A stretch of 53,922 bases of DNA from positions 1-53,922 of IMG/VR virus record IMGVR_UViG_3300040806_002192, one strand, 5' to 3'. This document shows, one piece after another, positions 29,981 through 39,057 of this stretch. The position numbers and the translations under genes were made by a program. Position 1 is the first letter of the stretch; each line of letters starts with the position of its first letter. The stretch comes from a virus. Under the pieces are notes generated by a model, which was not told the origin of the DNA, made no database searches, and worked only from the letters and a program-made list of their open reading frames with translations.

Positions 29981-30542
29981 AAATATATTTTCTGTTCCCA
30001 TATATTCCACTATAGTTAATAATTTTATTGATATTCAAACAGAAATTGAAGATGCTATTGATATTATAGATAATCAATTTTCTATGAAAAAAGAATGGGG
30101 CGATACTCACTATATATCTGATGTTACATTCACAGATAATATTATAAACGAGTGCAGCATGGATGTTTTTTTTAAAGAAATTCATGATAACATAAAAAAA
30201 TATAGAAAAGTAACTCCTTTCGGAAATAAAAATATAAGGTACTCTCTTGCTGGAGATCCTAAAATTACAGCGTCGTGGATAACTAAATTTGAAAAAAATA
30301 ATTATTCTGCTATTCATGACCATGGACCCGACGATATTTCTGGCTGCTACTATTACAAAACTAGCGGATCTGACGGCGATTTCTTTTTTGAATCACCCTC
30401 TAATTGGGGTGGCAGACACACTATAACGCCTAAAGAGGGGCAATTAATATTATTTCCATCGTGGTTAAAACATGGCGTAACTACTAATAATACTAAAAAT
30501 ACCAGAATGAGTGTTGCGTTTAATATAAAGTTTGAAAGATAA
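29973..30542 (+). CDS. 2-oxoglutarate/Fe(II)-dependent oxygenase-like protein
   Basis: 189 residues. The C-terminal half has the arrangement of phage and cyanophage 2OG-Fe(II) oxygenases: AIHDHGPDDISG (H115, H117), a Gly/Pro turn, LFPSWLKHGV (H167) and NTRMSVAFN (R178, the likely 2OG-binding Arg 11 residues after the distal His). Such enzymes hydroxylate protein or nucleic-acid substrates with oxygen and 2-oxoglutarate. Location inside the fibre cluster suggests a virion or host-surface protein as substrate, but nothing in the sequence defines it. It overlaps the upstream gene by 8 bases. Confidence 0.75.
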   Translation: MIENIFSVPIYSTIVNNFIDIQTEIEDAIDIIDNQFSMKKEWGDTHYISDVTFTDNIINECSMDVFFKEIHDNIKKYRKVTPFGNKNIRYSLAGDPKITASWITKFEKNNYSAIHDHGPDDISGCYYYKTSGSDGDFFFESPSNWGGRHTITPKEGQLILFPSWLKHGVTTNNTKNTRMSVAFNIKFER

Positions 30543-30547
30543 ATAAA

Positions 30548-30820
30548 ATGGCAGTACGCAAAACACAAAAAGGAGCAAATCTTAAACGCTGGTTTAAAGA
30601 AAAGTGGACCGACGAAAAAGGTAATCCTTGCGGTTCTGCTAAACGCAAAGGTGTAAAGAAGTGTAGACCATCTAAACGTATATCAGGAAAGACAGTTAAA
30701 ACGTGGGGCGAAATGTCGGCTTCTGAAAAACGTAAAGCTGTTGCCGAAAAAAAACGTGTAGGGATGGGTAAACGCACATCACAGATAAGAAGAAAGAAAA
30801 CAAAACGTAAAAAGAAATAA
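30548..30820 (+). CDS. Basic DUF5872-like protein
   Basis: 90 residues, about 40 percent Lys/Arg by eye. LKRWFKEKWTDEKGNPCG, then KKCRPSKRISGKT and a Lys-rich tail match the DUF5872 pattern known from phages and giant viruses. Function is not established. High charge and clustering with other basic small proteins suggest packaging with DNA. Confidence 0.75.
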   Translation: MAVRKTQKGANLKRWFKEKWTDEKGNPCGSAKRKGVKKCRPSKRISGKTVKTWGEMSASEKRKAVAEKKRVGMGKRTSQIRRKKTKRKKK

Positions 30821-30822
30821 TT

Positions 30823-30948
30823 ATGGGTAAAAAAGGAATAACTGTAATGCCTGGCGTTTACAATAAGCTAAAGGGCAGAACTGAATCATCGAAACTATTG
30901 GGTCTTAAAAAGAAGTCCCCTATTAAAAAAATGAACTATAAATATTAA
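30823..30948 (+). CDS. Small basic 41-residue protein
   Basis: MGKKGITVMPGVYNKLKGRT then a Lys-rich tail. Two bases after the DUF5872-like gene and three bases before the next. Same style as the neighbouring basic proteins. Confidence 0.55.
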   Translation: MGKKGITVMPGVYNKLKGRTESSKLLGLKKKSPIKKMNYKY

Positions 30949-30951
30949 GCT

Positions 30952-31164
30952 ATGCCGAATATAGATAGAAGTCCAGATAGCTTCCCAGCTAGCTCATTTA
31001 ATAGATTTAATTATGGAGCGCCATTAATGAAAAGAGAGGCTCCTGAAAACTTTAAAGCTGCTATAAAAGAGGCTGCAGAAGATCCGGAAAATAAAGGGGC
31101 TCAAATACTTGCTCCAACTTTAAGATTTTGTGGGGGTATGTCTAAGGCTTATAAAAGAAAATAA
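30952..31164 (+). CDS. Hypothetical 70-residue protein
   Basis: Pro/Ala/Asn-rich with MPNIDRSPDSFPASSFNRFN at the start and a basic end (CGGMSKAYKRK). The stop overlaps the next ATG as TAATG. Part of the basic-protein cluster. No family recognised. Confidence 0.6.
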   Translation: MPNIDRSPDSFPASSFNRFNYGAPLMKREAPENFKAAIKEAAEDPENKGAQILAPTLRFCGGMSKAYKRK

Positions 31165-31286
31165 TGCCCTACGTAAGTGAAGCACAGCGCAAAGCCGTAT
31201 GGGCAAGTAAAAACGAACTAAAAAACAAAAGAAATGTCAGAAGAAAAAAAAGAAGTAGTAAAAAAAGAAAAAGTACAAAAGCCTAA
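31164..31286 (+). CDS. Small basic 40-residue protein (MPYVSEAQRKAVWAS type)
   Basis: Starts with the PYVSxAQ motif seen at the start of many short phage proteins and ends in a Lys/Arg tail. It overlaps a second frame (31234-31320) by 53 bases. Both have good junctions: this one starts at a TAATG. Confidence 0.6.
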   Translation: MPYVSEAQRKAVWASKNELKNKRNVRRKKRSSKKRKSTKA

Positions 31287-31320
31287 GCCGGCACCAAAAC
31301 CTTACGTAGACGTAAGATAA
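31234..31320 (+). CDS. Overlapping 28-residue Lys/Glu/Pro-rich ORF
   Basis: MSEEKKEVVKKEKVQKPKPA then PKPYVDVR. The stop overlaps the next ATG as TAATG (31318-31322), which suggests it is translated to couple the next gene. It is nested across the end of the 40-residue gene in another frame. Confidence 0.4.
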   Translation: MSEEKKEVVKKEKVQKPKPAPKPYVDVR

Positions 31321-31559
31321 TGCCACAAAAATTATCTCCTGAGGCCCGTAAACGAAAAGCGGCCCGTGACCTTGCATATGCTAAAACTCCCCGGCGTCGA
31401 GCTATGAAGGCGGAGAATCAAAGAAAAAGACGCAGTGCACTTAAAAGGGGATTAAATATACAGGGCAAAGACTATGACCACAATAAAAAGAAGTTTGTGC
31501 CAATTAAAACAAACAGAGGTGGTTATGGCAAAGGTACTAAAAAATACAACACAAAATGA
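31320..31559 (+). CDS. Small basic protein (KLSPEARKRKAARDLAYAKTP type)
   Basis: 79 residues, highly Lys/Arg-rich, with the segment DLAYAKTPRRRAMKAENQRK typical of a small basic phage family. No enzymatic features. TAATG and 4-base overlaps link it to both neighbours. Probably virion-packaged nucleic-acid-binding protein. Confidence 0.65.
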   Translation: MPQKLSPEARKRKAARDLAYAKTPRRRAMKAENQRKRRSALKRGLNIQGKDYDHNKKKFVPIKTNRGGYGKGTKKYNTK

Positions 31560-31900
31560 AACCATTCACTAATAAATTTGCTAGCTGCAGTTGTAGTGCA
31601 ACGCCGTTGGAACGCAGGAAATCAAATGCACCTTCGCGCAAAAAGTCTAAAGGCTATTATGCGAAAGTAAAGTCCGGAAGTGGCACTGGCTCAAAAGCTG
31701 GTGGTGGTATGACTGCAAGAGGGGTTGCTAAATACCGCAAAGACAATCCGGGGTCAAAGCTTAAAACTGCTGTAACAACTCCTCCTTCAAAACTTAAAAG
31801 AGGCAGTAAAGCTTGGAAGCGAAGGAAATCATTTTGTGCTAGATCTAGAAGCTGGAAGTCAGAGCGCGGTAAAGCAGCACGCCGTAAATGGAACTGCTAA
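31556..31900 (+). CDS. Basic DUF6321-like protein
   Basis: 114 residues. GGGMTARGVAKYRKDNPGSK then LKTAVTTPPSKLK and KRRKSFCARSRSWK match the DUF6321-type phage proteins. Four Cys near the ends could bind metal or form disulphides. Last member of the basic-protein cluster, 34 bases before groEL. Confidence 0.75.
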   Translation: MKPFTNKFASCSCSATPLERRKSNAPSRKKSKGYYAKVKSGSGTGSKAGGGMTARGVAKYRKDNPGSKLKTAVTTPPSKLKRGSKAWKRRKSFCARSRSWKSERGKAARRKWNC

Positions 31901-31934
31901 TATAAATTATATAAATTAAATCAAATTAAATTAA

Positions 31935-33533
31935 ATGGCAATACAATTCGGTTCGCCTAAAATAGTTAAAGAACTAAGCTTTAAAGATGAAGCTAAGAAA
32001 AAACTTATTAAAGGCATTGATAAATTAGCGGAAGCTGTAGGCAGCACACTAGGAGCTTCCGGGAGGACAGTAGTACTTGAAGATGATTTTGGTAACCCGC
32101 ATGTTACAAAAGATGGGGTTACTGTTGCAAATTATGTTAATTTAGAAGATCCTGTTGAAAACTTAGGCGTTACTATGTTAAAGCAAGCGTCTCGCCAAAC
32201 AGCATCTAAAGCAGGAGATGGTACTACAACCTCAACAGTGCTTGCGCAAGCTATTATTCATAATTACTTTAAACAAAACGGTGAAGAATATTCATTTCGT
32301 GATGTTAAAAGCGGTATTATGGCTTTTGCGAAACATACGTTAAAACAATTGGAAAAAAGAAGTGTTTCCGTTGATGATAAAAGATTAAACCAAGTCTCAA
32401 GAATATCAGCCAATAATGACACTGAGCTTGGTGACTTTATAGCAGAAGCATTTAAATCAGCGGGAGATAACGGAGTAGTTACCATGGAGACATCTCCAAC
32501 AAACGAAACGTATATAGATGTAGTAGATGGAACACATATTAATGCTACATCAAAAAGTATACACTTCTATACTAATAGAGAAAAAGAAATAGGCGAGCTA
32601 GAGAAGCCGCTTATATTTCTATGTGCTTCTGAAGTTACAAATATTAGAAGAATACAAACAATATTAGAGCACGCGATTAAGTCCAATAGATCGTTACTGC
32701 TCATTGCCCCTTGCGAACAGCAGGTAGTGTCAGCTTTAGCAATGAATCACGTAAAGGGCAATATTAAGTGTAATATCATAGATCCTCCGTCGTTTGGGCT
32801 GAAACGTAAGGATATATTAGATGATATTGCCCTTCTAACGGGTGCTACTGTTATTGATGAAAGTCTAGGCGACTCTCTAGATAATATCACCCCAGAAGTG
32901 TTAGGACAGGCCGATAAGGCTATCATAGATAATGATGGTACTACTCTTGCTATTAAAGAGGTATCAAAAGAAGTTACAGAACGCGTTGATTATTTAAAAG
33001 CGCAGCTAGATGAAGAAGATCACCATGTGATGCGACCACATATTGAAAACCGCTTGGCTATATTATCCGGAGGTGTTTCTATAGTATATGTTGGTGGCGA
33101 TACAGATGTTGAGGTTTCAGAGAAAAAAGATCGCGTCGACGATGCTATACACGCTGTGCGTGCTGCAAAAAAAGAAGGTATACTACCAGGAGGTGGTTCA
33201 GCTTTGGCTTTTGTTGCTGGTGCGGATTGGGAAATGAAACTAAAGCCGGGTGAGCTTGTAGGTGTTAATATATTGAAAAGTTCTTTATATGCACCTTTTT
33301 TACTTATATTAAGTAACGCAGGATTAGATATATCAAACTATCCTAAACTAGATGGATGGGGTAAAGGTATTGATGTTACAGATGGTAAAATTAAAGACAT
33401 GCGTAAAGCTGGAATTATAGATCCATTATTAGTAACTAAGTCTGCTCTTCAAAACGCTATATCTGTAGCTACTACGATTCTTTCAACTGATTGTGTAATT
33501 TCAAATGTACGAGAAGGTGAAAGCAATAGGTAG
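31935..33533 (+). CDS. groEL: GroEL-type chaperonin (HSP60)
   Basis: 532 residues. The ATP-binding motif GDGTTT (94-99), KDGVTVA (59-65) and the catalytic D403 in RVDDAIHAVRAA, followed by EGILPGGGSAL, are all present in order, so ATPase activity is expected. The middle apical domain is divergent, and the C-terminal GGM tail of bacterial GroEL is absent (ends VREGESNR). The leader is AATTAAATTAAATGG without Shine-Dalgarno. It overlaps a groES gene by 29 bases. A phage-owned chaperonin probably folds capsid, fibre or other large phage proteins. Confidence 0.96.
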   Translation: MAIQFGSPKIVKELSFKDEAKKKLIKGIDKLAEAVGSTLGASGRTVVLEDDFGNPHVTKDGVTVANYVNLEDPVENLGVTMLKQASRQTASKAGDGTTTSTVLAQAIIHNYFKQNGEEYSFRDVKSGIMAFAKHTLKQLEKRSVSVDDKRLNQVSRISANNDTELGDFIAEAFKSAGDNGVVTMETSPTNETYIDVVDGTHINATSKSIHFYTNREKEIGELEKPLIFLCASEVTNIRRIQTILEHAIKSNRSLLLIAPCEQQVVSALAMNHVKGNIKCNIIDPPSFGLKRKDILDDIALLTGATVIDESLGDSLDNITPEVLGQADKAIIDNDGTTLAIKEVSKEVTERVDYLKAQLDEEDHHVMRPHIENRLAILSGGVSIVYVGGDTDVEVSEKKDRVDDAIHAVRAAKKEGILPGGGSALAFVAGADWEMKLKPGELVGVNILKSSLYAPFLLILSNAGLDISNYPKLDGWGKGIDVTDGKIKDMRKAGIIDPLLVTKSALQNAISVATTILSTDCVISNVREGESNR

Positions 33534-33777
33534 ATACATTATTATTTCTGAAATAAAAGAAGATATAAAGAAAACAGATGGTGGACTGCTACTTGCGGAA
33601 AGTCATCGCGAAGATATAAGATACCGCACTGCAGATGTTATTTCTGTGGGTACAGCGGTAGAGGGAGTAAATATAAATGACAAAATATATTATGACAGGC
33701 ATGCTGGACATAATATAGAGATTGGTAAAGATATTTATAAAGTTATACAAGAGCAAGATGTTATAATAGTGTTGTAA
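33505..33777 (+). CDS. groES: GroES-type co-chaperonin
   Basis: 90 residues. The N terminus lines up with GroES (GRYIIISEIKED), followed by the mobile loop DGGLLLAESHRED with the hydrophobic LLL contact where GroES has IVL, then a TADVISVG beta strand and the closing strand DVIIVL. It would cap the phage GroEL encoded immediately upstream with a 29-base overlap. The stop overlaps the next start by one base. Confidence 0.9.
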   Translation: MYEKVKAIGRYIIISEIKEDIKKTDGGLLLAESHREDIRYRTADVISVGTAVEGVNINDKIYYDRHAGHNIEIGKDIYKVIQEQDVIIVL

Positions 33778-34223
33778 TGGATAGAAGCGATTTTTTAGAG
33801 CGAGGCGAACTAAAAGTTGACTTTCTTAAATATTATAGACTTGTGTCTCGCTGGGCTTGTAAAGAAAACAATATATCAATATCAGATTTAGAATTGTTAT
33901 TTTATTTAGATCCAATTAAATACTTTACTATAAAAGATTTTCAAAACGGAACTATGTATTATCATTGGGATAGGCAAAGGTTCTATCGCCTGCAAAGAGA
34001 AGAGTGGATTGAAAAGATACATAAAGGTAATGGCCGTTTAGGCGATCATAATAAATACAAAGTATCTTTTAAAGGCAAGCGTCTTATTAATAGAATATAT
34101 AAAATATTAATAGGAGAAGAGGATATGCCTATTTCTGCTAAGCGGGGTTTTGGTAAACGTAAAACTTATGTAGATAAGGTATATGCTAACGCAATAGATA
34201 AATTTAACAAAGATAAACTATAA
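33777..34223 (+). CDS. Winged-helix-like DNA-binding protein
   Basis: 148 residues. Helices around 15-60 followed by WDRQRFYRLQREEWIEKIHK and a strand-turn-strand wing (NGRLGDHNKYKVSFKGKRL) match a MarR-like winged helix. A basic C-terminal extension follows. Located between the chaperonins and the large fibre gene. Possibly a late regulator, not shown by the sequence. Confidence 0.65.
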   Translation: MDRSDFLERGELKVDFLKYYRLVSRWACKENNISISDLELLFYLDPIKYFTIKDFQNGTMYYHWDRQRFYRLQREEWIEKIHKGNGRLGDHNKYKVSFKGKRLINRIYKILIGEEDMPISAKRGFGKRKTYVDKVYANAIDKFNKDKL

Positions 34224-37200
34224 ATGGCTAGAATATCAACGTACGGTCAGGACAGCACTTTAAACAAGCTAGATAAGGTATTAGGTACTGACAGTGCTAC
34301 TGGTGGAACAAAAAATTATACCATTGATTCTATAATGGGGTTAATTAATGATCAGGGCTTGGTACAAGCTTTTGATGGTTCTACTTTTAAATTTCAAAGT
34401 TATGTAGCTGGTGCCTCCGACCCTCAGGGTGTGATAAATTTAAACGCGGGAGCAGCTACTACCGCAGCTTTTTCTGCTATTAATCAAATATATATATCTA
34501 CAAAAGATTCGACCGGTCTTTCCTTAAACGAATATTTAGAAAATGCAGATAACGATTTTATAAAAATATCAAAAAAGGGTAATCTTAATCAATTTGGTAT
34601 TTTTGAAGTCACCGATATTGCTGACCATGACGGAGGTGCTTATAAGCTATTAACATTAACACCTAGAGGTACAAATGGCAATTTAGTTGTAAATGATGAC
34701 TATTTTGTATCTAATTATTCTGCTCTGTATGATATGGATTTCTCCGATGACTCCGTAACAGAGTTTGGAGATGTAACAGATGCAGGCTCAGGTGAAATTA
34801 TAACAGATGCAGAAAGAACAAGCCTAAATAACTTTACAGCTAATGGGCTTGTGCACGCTGACGTTGTAGATAACGTAACCTCAACGACTACAGACGTACC
34901 TTTATCGGCTAATCAAGGCAAAGTATTAAAAGAACTTATTGACGCTATAAATACTTTACTAACTAGTGACAATGTTGACTTAGATAGCCTTCAAGAAGTT
35001 GTAGATTTTATAGAAGCTAATAAAGATACCTTAGATAATTTAGGTATTGGCAATATAGCAGGGCTACAATCGGCTTTAAACGATAAACAAAATACAGAAG
35101 TTGGTAAAGGTTTATCGACTGAGGATTTTACTACAGCTTTACTGGCTAAATTAAATGGTATAGCTGCATCTGCTGAGGTAAATGTACAGTCTAATTGGAA
35201 TGAAGCTAATACAGGAAGCGATGCGTTTATACAAAATAAGCCTACCGATCTAACAAATTTAAGTATACATAATGTAACTGAGCTTAGTGACGTAACTTCA
35301 GCGGGCTCGGGTGATATTATAACTTCATCTGAAAGAACAAAGCTAACCGGAATTGAAACTAATGCGGATGTAACAGACACCGCAAATGTAACGGCAGCTG
35401 GAGCATTGATGGATTCAGAAGTTACTAATCTGGACGATGTTAAGTCTTTCGACCCCACGGATTATGCTACGGCAGCGCAAGGAGCGGCAGCAGATGGTGC
35501 TTTGCCGACGACGGGGGGAGCTATGACGGGAGCTATAACAACTAATAGCACATTCGACGGTAGGGATGTAGCGATAGATGGCTCTAAGCTGGATACAATT
35601 GAAAATAATGCAGATATAACAGATTTTGATAATGTTAGAGCTTCTGGCGCATTAATGGATTCAGAAGTTGCCAATTTAGCTCAGGTAAAAGCTTTTGATA
35701 CTGCTGATTACGCTACAGCTGCGCAAGGAGTAAAAGCTGATAGTGCTCAGCAGCCGCCCGCGGAAGGTCCTTTTGTAGATGGTGATAAAACTAAATTAGA
35801 CAATACAACAAGCACCACTACTACTATAGAAGTTGCTGGGACAACTAATGAAATAGAAGTTAGTCCAACAGGCCCGCAAAATTTATCAACCAATAGAACC
35901 TTTACAGTTGGTCTTCCTGATGATGTTACCATAAGCGGTGATTTAACAGTAAACGAAACAATAGAATTAGTCAACGCGCAGGCTTCAACACCTACGTTTG
36001 ATAATGGCTTATATTATAGTACAGAAGATTCCCATGACACCTTACATTTTAGGTATCATGGGCACGACATTAGTATTGATCATTTAACTGAAAATATACC
36101 AACAGGTATATTAAACGGTGGTGAACTTTCTACAAATACATCTACAACTTTTGATGTAGCTGCGGGTGACGGCGTTATTAATATTCTTAATAAAGATAAT
36201 AGCGATCCTCACCCCGAAATTAAAAAAGTTCAATGGACCGCTACAACTATAACTCATACCTTAGGCGATGCGGGTGAAACAGATCAATTAAATACATGGA
36301 TTTATGTAGATAGTACAGGCGCAATACAGCAAACACTTACAATACCAACACCATCTCTTTGGAGAAATAATATAGTATTAGGATCTGTTATACACTCTGA
36401 AAATGTAATTAGATTTGTAAAAACATTTCCTAGAACTGCTTATTCTAATGGCAATACTGTATCAGAATTTATAGAAATATTTGGTCCTCTTAAAAAATCA
36501 GGCCATTTGCTTACTGTAAATTCTAGCAATAATATGGCTCTTGATAGATCCACAGGGGTTGCTTTTGCATTGGGTAGAAATTATGCAACAGATGCAGAAG
36601 AGCCAAATCTTGTTAGCGACGGAGCTAGCACCCCTGTATTTCATAGGTACTCAAGCACCTCTGGAGGTTTTACAAAAGATGACGGAGTAGCTGGGGCTGG
36701 ATATACAAGTATTGATCCTACTAAATATGATAATAACGGTACTTTAACAAGCGTATCTGGAGGTAACTATTCAGTACAAAGATTATACTATTTTCCAAAT
36801 AACACAAGCGTAATTGTTGCTTATTACGGAAAAAATGAGTATGCCTCAATGGATGCCGCTGAACAAAATTATCTTTTAGAAAACTTTCAAGAAGCGGAAA
36901 ACACAAATAGCCAAGCTATATACTTAGGCGCTATCATATTAAAAGGTAATGTTACTAATTTAAATACAGCTGCAGATGCTAAAATATTAACAGGTGGCAT
37001 ATTTAGAAGTTTATCGGCTACTAATTTAGGTGGAGTCGCTGCGGGCGCTATATTGAATGATTTAGCTGACGTAGAAATAGTTAGTCCTTCTAATAATGAA
37101 TCTATTATTTATAATTCTTCTACAGGGCTTTTTGAAAATAAAAACCTTGAGTTTGATTATGATTTAGTAGTAGATTCTAAAATAGTTACAAAGCATAACA

Positions 37201-39056
37201 ATAACGCAAAAGTTATGGTTACTACTGTAGCTACTAAAACTGCTGCTCATCCAGCACATAATGTTGGAAGTTCATCTGGTTTTGTTATAGATGGCGTAGA
37301 GTCTCCTGAATTAACATTTGCTGTTGGGAACACTTACTATTTTGATCAATCTGACTCAAGTAATTCAAATCATCCGTTAAGATTTTATTACGACGAAAAT
37401 AAAACAACTCAATATACAGCCGGTGTAACTACAGCTGGCATTCCTGGCCAAGCCGGTGCATATACGCAAATAGTGCCGAGCCAATCAACACCTAATGTTT
37501 TATACTATCAATGTTCTTCTCATTTAAACATGGGCTGGAAAACTGTATTTAATACAAGAAATTTAACAGGTTTTTCAACAAATGATTTAACTGAAGATAC
37601 TAATTTATATTATACAGATGCAAGGTTTGATACAAGGCTTAGCTTAAAAGACACTGGTGATTTATCAGAAGGCTCTAATCTTTATTACACGGAAGCAAGA
37701 GTACTGAGCAAAATTAACTTAACGAGCGTTGATGCTCTCAGCGATGTAGACACCACAACAAGCGCGCCGTCTTCCGGACAGGCTCTTGTTTGGGATGGAA
37801 GTAATTTTGTACCAGACACTGTAGGCAGCACTTTAACAGTACAAGAAGAAGGCAGTTCGTTAACCGGTGCAGCAACTACATTAAATTTTGTAGGCCCAAG
37901 TGTTACGGCCTCAGGCTCAGGCGGCACAAAAACGATAACTATAGGGGGTAGCATTGGCGATTTATCTGATGTAGACATCACAAGTAACGCTCCTTCTACA
38001 GGACAAATATTAAAATGGAATGGAACTAATTTCGTTCCAGGTACCGATAATTCCGGATCTGCTGCATCCGATTCTTTTGCCACTATTTCTGTTTCAGGAG
38101 AAACAAACGTCGTGGCTGATTCAAGTTCAGATACGCTTACTTTTGTTGCTGGAGACGGAATAACAATAACCACTGATTCTGCAACAGATTCAATAACTTT
38201 TGAAGCTGACGGTGGATCCGGGTCTGCAACTTTTACAGTGGACAATTTTACAGGAAATGGAAGCACAGCCACTTACCAGTTGACTGCCTCTCCAACTTCT
38301 GAGAATTTTACGGATATTTATTTTGATGGTGTGTATCAACAAAAAGATACATATACTTTAAATGCTTCTACTGATCAAATAACTTTTGATGCAAACGTGG
38401 CTAATGGTGTGAGTATAGAGGTAAGGTCCTTGGCAAACTTATCAGCTGCTGATGCCGCTAAAACAAATCTAGTTTCTGATTCGTTTACCGCAACAGCTGA
38501 CCAAACAACATTCACTTTAGTTAACGGAACACCAAGCACAAAAGAACTTACAATGGTTTTTGTTCAAGGTGTATATCAGTCTAAAGCAAATTATAGCTTA
38601 ACGTCTGGAAACATAGTGTTTTCCACTGGAGTGGAAGCAGGGGATGTCGTTGAAGTAATTTCAATAAGCGGGGCTAATATAACAACAAGTCCTGTAACAA
38701 GTGTTGATGGAAACACAGGAGCTGTAACCTCTGCTGTAACAAGCGTAAACGGCCAAACAGGTGCAGTTACAGTTGCTTCTACAATGGGAGTTAATGTAAT
38801 AAGCTCAGATACAACTGCTACAGCAAATAATCTTTATGTGTTTACGGCAAATCTTACGTTAACACTTCCGACTAGTCCAAGTGCGGGCGACTCTATAAAA
38901 ATTTCAAATAGATCTGGAGTCACAACTTGCGTGCTCGCTAGAAACGGTAGTAATATAATGGGCAGCGGGTCTGATCTTACGTTAGATACGGCATCTGCAA
39001 GTTTTGAATTAATATACTCTGACGCAACAAACGGTTGGGTAATAATAGGGCAATAA
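34224..39056 (+). CDS. Large tail fibre/spike protein with cupredoxin-like module
   Basis: 1610 residues, Ser/Thr/Asn/Asp/Gly-rich, beta-rich with many short repeats. N terminus MARISTYGQDSTLNKLDKVL is a virion-attachment-type domain. There are two 47-residue repeats at about 380-508, LSDVDxTSxAPSxGQ motifs at about 1170-1275, and repeated VYQ..xYxL beta modules after 1350. At about 1020-1110 a cupredoxin-like module has H1050 and YYQCSSHLNMGW with C1097, H1100 and M1103, the ligand set of type 1 copper proteins. It is the probable receptor-binding fibre. Copper binding is an inference. It follows the winged-helix gene by one base. Confidence 0.85.
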   Translation: MARISTYGQDSTLNKLDKVLGTDSATGGTKNYTIDSIMGLINDQGLVQAFDGSTFKFQSYVAGASDPQGVINLNAGAATTAAFSAINQIYISTKDSTGLSLNEYLENADNDFIKISKKGNLNQFGIFEVTDIADHDGGAYKLLTLTPRGTNGNLVVNDDYFVSNYSALYDMDFSDDSVTEFGDVTDAGSGEIITDAERTSLNNFTANGLVHADVVDNVTSTTTDVPLSANQGKVLKELIDAINTLLTSDNVDLDSLQEVVDFIEANKDTLDNLGIGNIAGLQSALNDKQNTEVGKGLSTEDFTTALLAKLNGIAASAEVNVQSNWNEANTGSDAFIQNKPTDLTNLSIHNVTELSDVTSAGSGDIITSSERTKLTGIETNADVTDTANVTAAGALMDSEVTNLDDVKSFDPTDYATAAQGAAADGALPTTGGAMTGAITTNSTFDGRDVAIDGSKLDTIENNADITDFDNVRASGALMDSEVANLAQVKAFDTADYATAAQGVKADSAQQPPAEGPFVDGDKTKLDNTTSTTTTIEVAGTTNEIEVSPTGPQNLSTNRTFTVGLPDDVTISGDLTVNETIELVNAQASTPTFDNGLYYSTEDSHDTLHFRYHGHDISIDHLTENIPTGILNGGELSTNTSTTFDVAAGDGVINILNKDNSDPHPEIKKVQWTATTITHTLGDAGETDQLNTWIYVDSTGAIQQTLTIPTPSLWRNNIVLGSVIHSENVIRFVKTFPRTAYSNGNTVSEFIEIFGPLKKSGHLLTVNSSNNMALDRSTGVAFALGRNYATDAEEPNLVSDGASTPVFHRYSSTSGGFTKDDGVAGAGYTSIDPTKYDNNGTLTSVSGGNYSVQRLYYFPNNTSVIVAYYGKNEYASMDAAEQNYLLENFQEAENTNSQAIYLGAIILKGNVTNLNTAADAKILTGGIFRSLSATNLGGVAAGAILNDLADVEIVSPSNNESIIYNSSTGLFENKNLEFDYDLVVDSKIVTKHNNNAKVMVTTVATKTAAHPAHNVGSSSGFVIDGVESPELTFAVGNTYYFDQSDSSNSNHPLRFYYDENKTTQYTAGVTTAGIPGQAGAYTQIVPSQSTPNVLYYQCSSHLNMGWKTVFNTRNLTGFSTNDLTEDTNLYYTDARFDTRLSLKDTGDLSEGSNLYYTEARVLSKINLTSVDALSDVDTTTSAPSSGQALVWDGSNFVPDTVGSTLTVQEEGSSLTGAATTLNFVGPSVTASGSGGTKTITIGGSIGDLSDVDITSNAPSTGQILKWNGTNFVPGTDNSGSAASDSFATISVSGETNVVADSSSDTLTFVAGDGITITTDSATDSITFEADGGSGSATFTVDNFTGNGSTATYQLTASPTSENFTDIYFDGVYQQKDTYTLNASTDQITFDANVANGVSIEVRSLANLSAADAAKTNLVSDSFTATADQTTFTLVNGTPSTKELTMVFVQGVYQSKANYSLTSGNIVFSTGVEAGDVVEVISISGANITTSPVTSVDGNTGAVTSAVTSVNGQTGAVTVASTMGVNVISSDTTATANNLYVFTANLTLTLPTSPSAGDSIKISNRSGVTTCVLARNGSNIMGSGSDLTLDTASASFELIYSDATNGWVIIGQ
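35361..35747 (+). repeat. Two 141-base repeats in the fibre gene
   Basis: The segments 35361-35501 and 35607-35747 each encode 47 residues with the common frame NAD(V/I)TD..NV.A.GALMDSEV.NL..VK.FD..DYATAAQG..AD. Homologous fibre repeats of this kind can recombine, altering fibre length. Confidence 0.8.
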
Positions 39057-39057
39057 T

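Noticed and set aside
37685-38272. Leftward 195-residue ORF in the fibre gene
   Set aside because: Antisense shadow of the Ser/Thr/Ala-rich fibre. The composition (Val/Pro/Ser) mirrors the sense codons.
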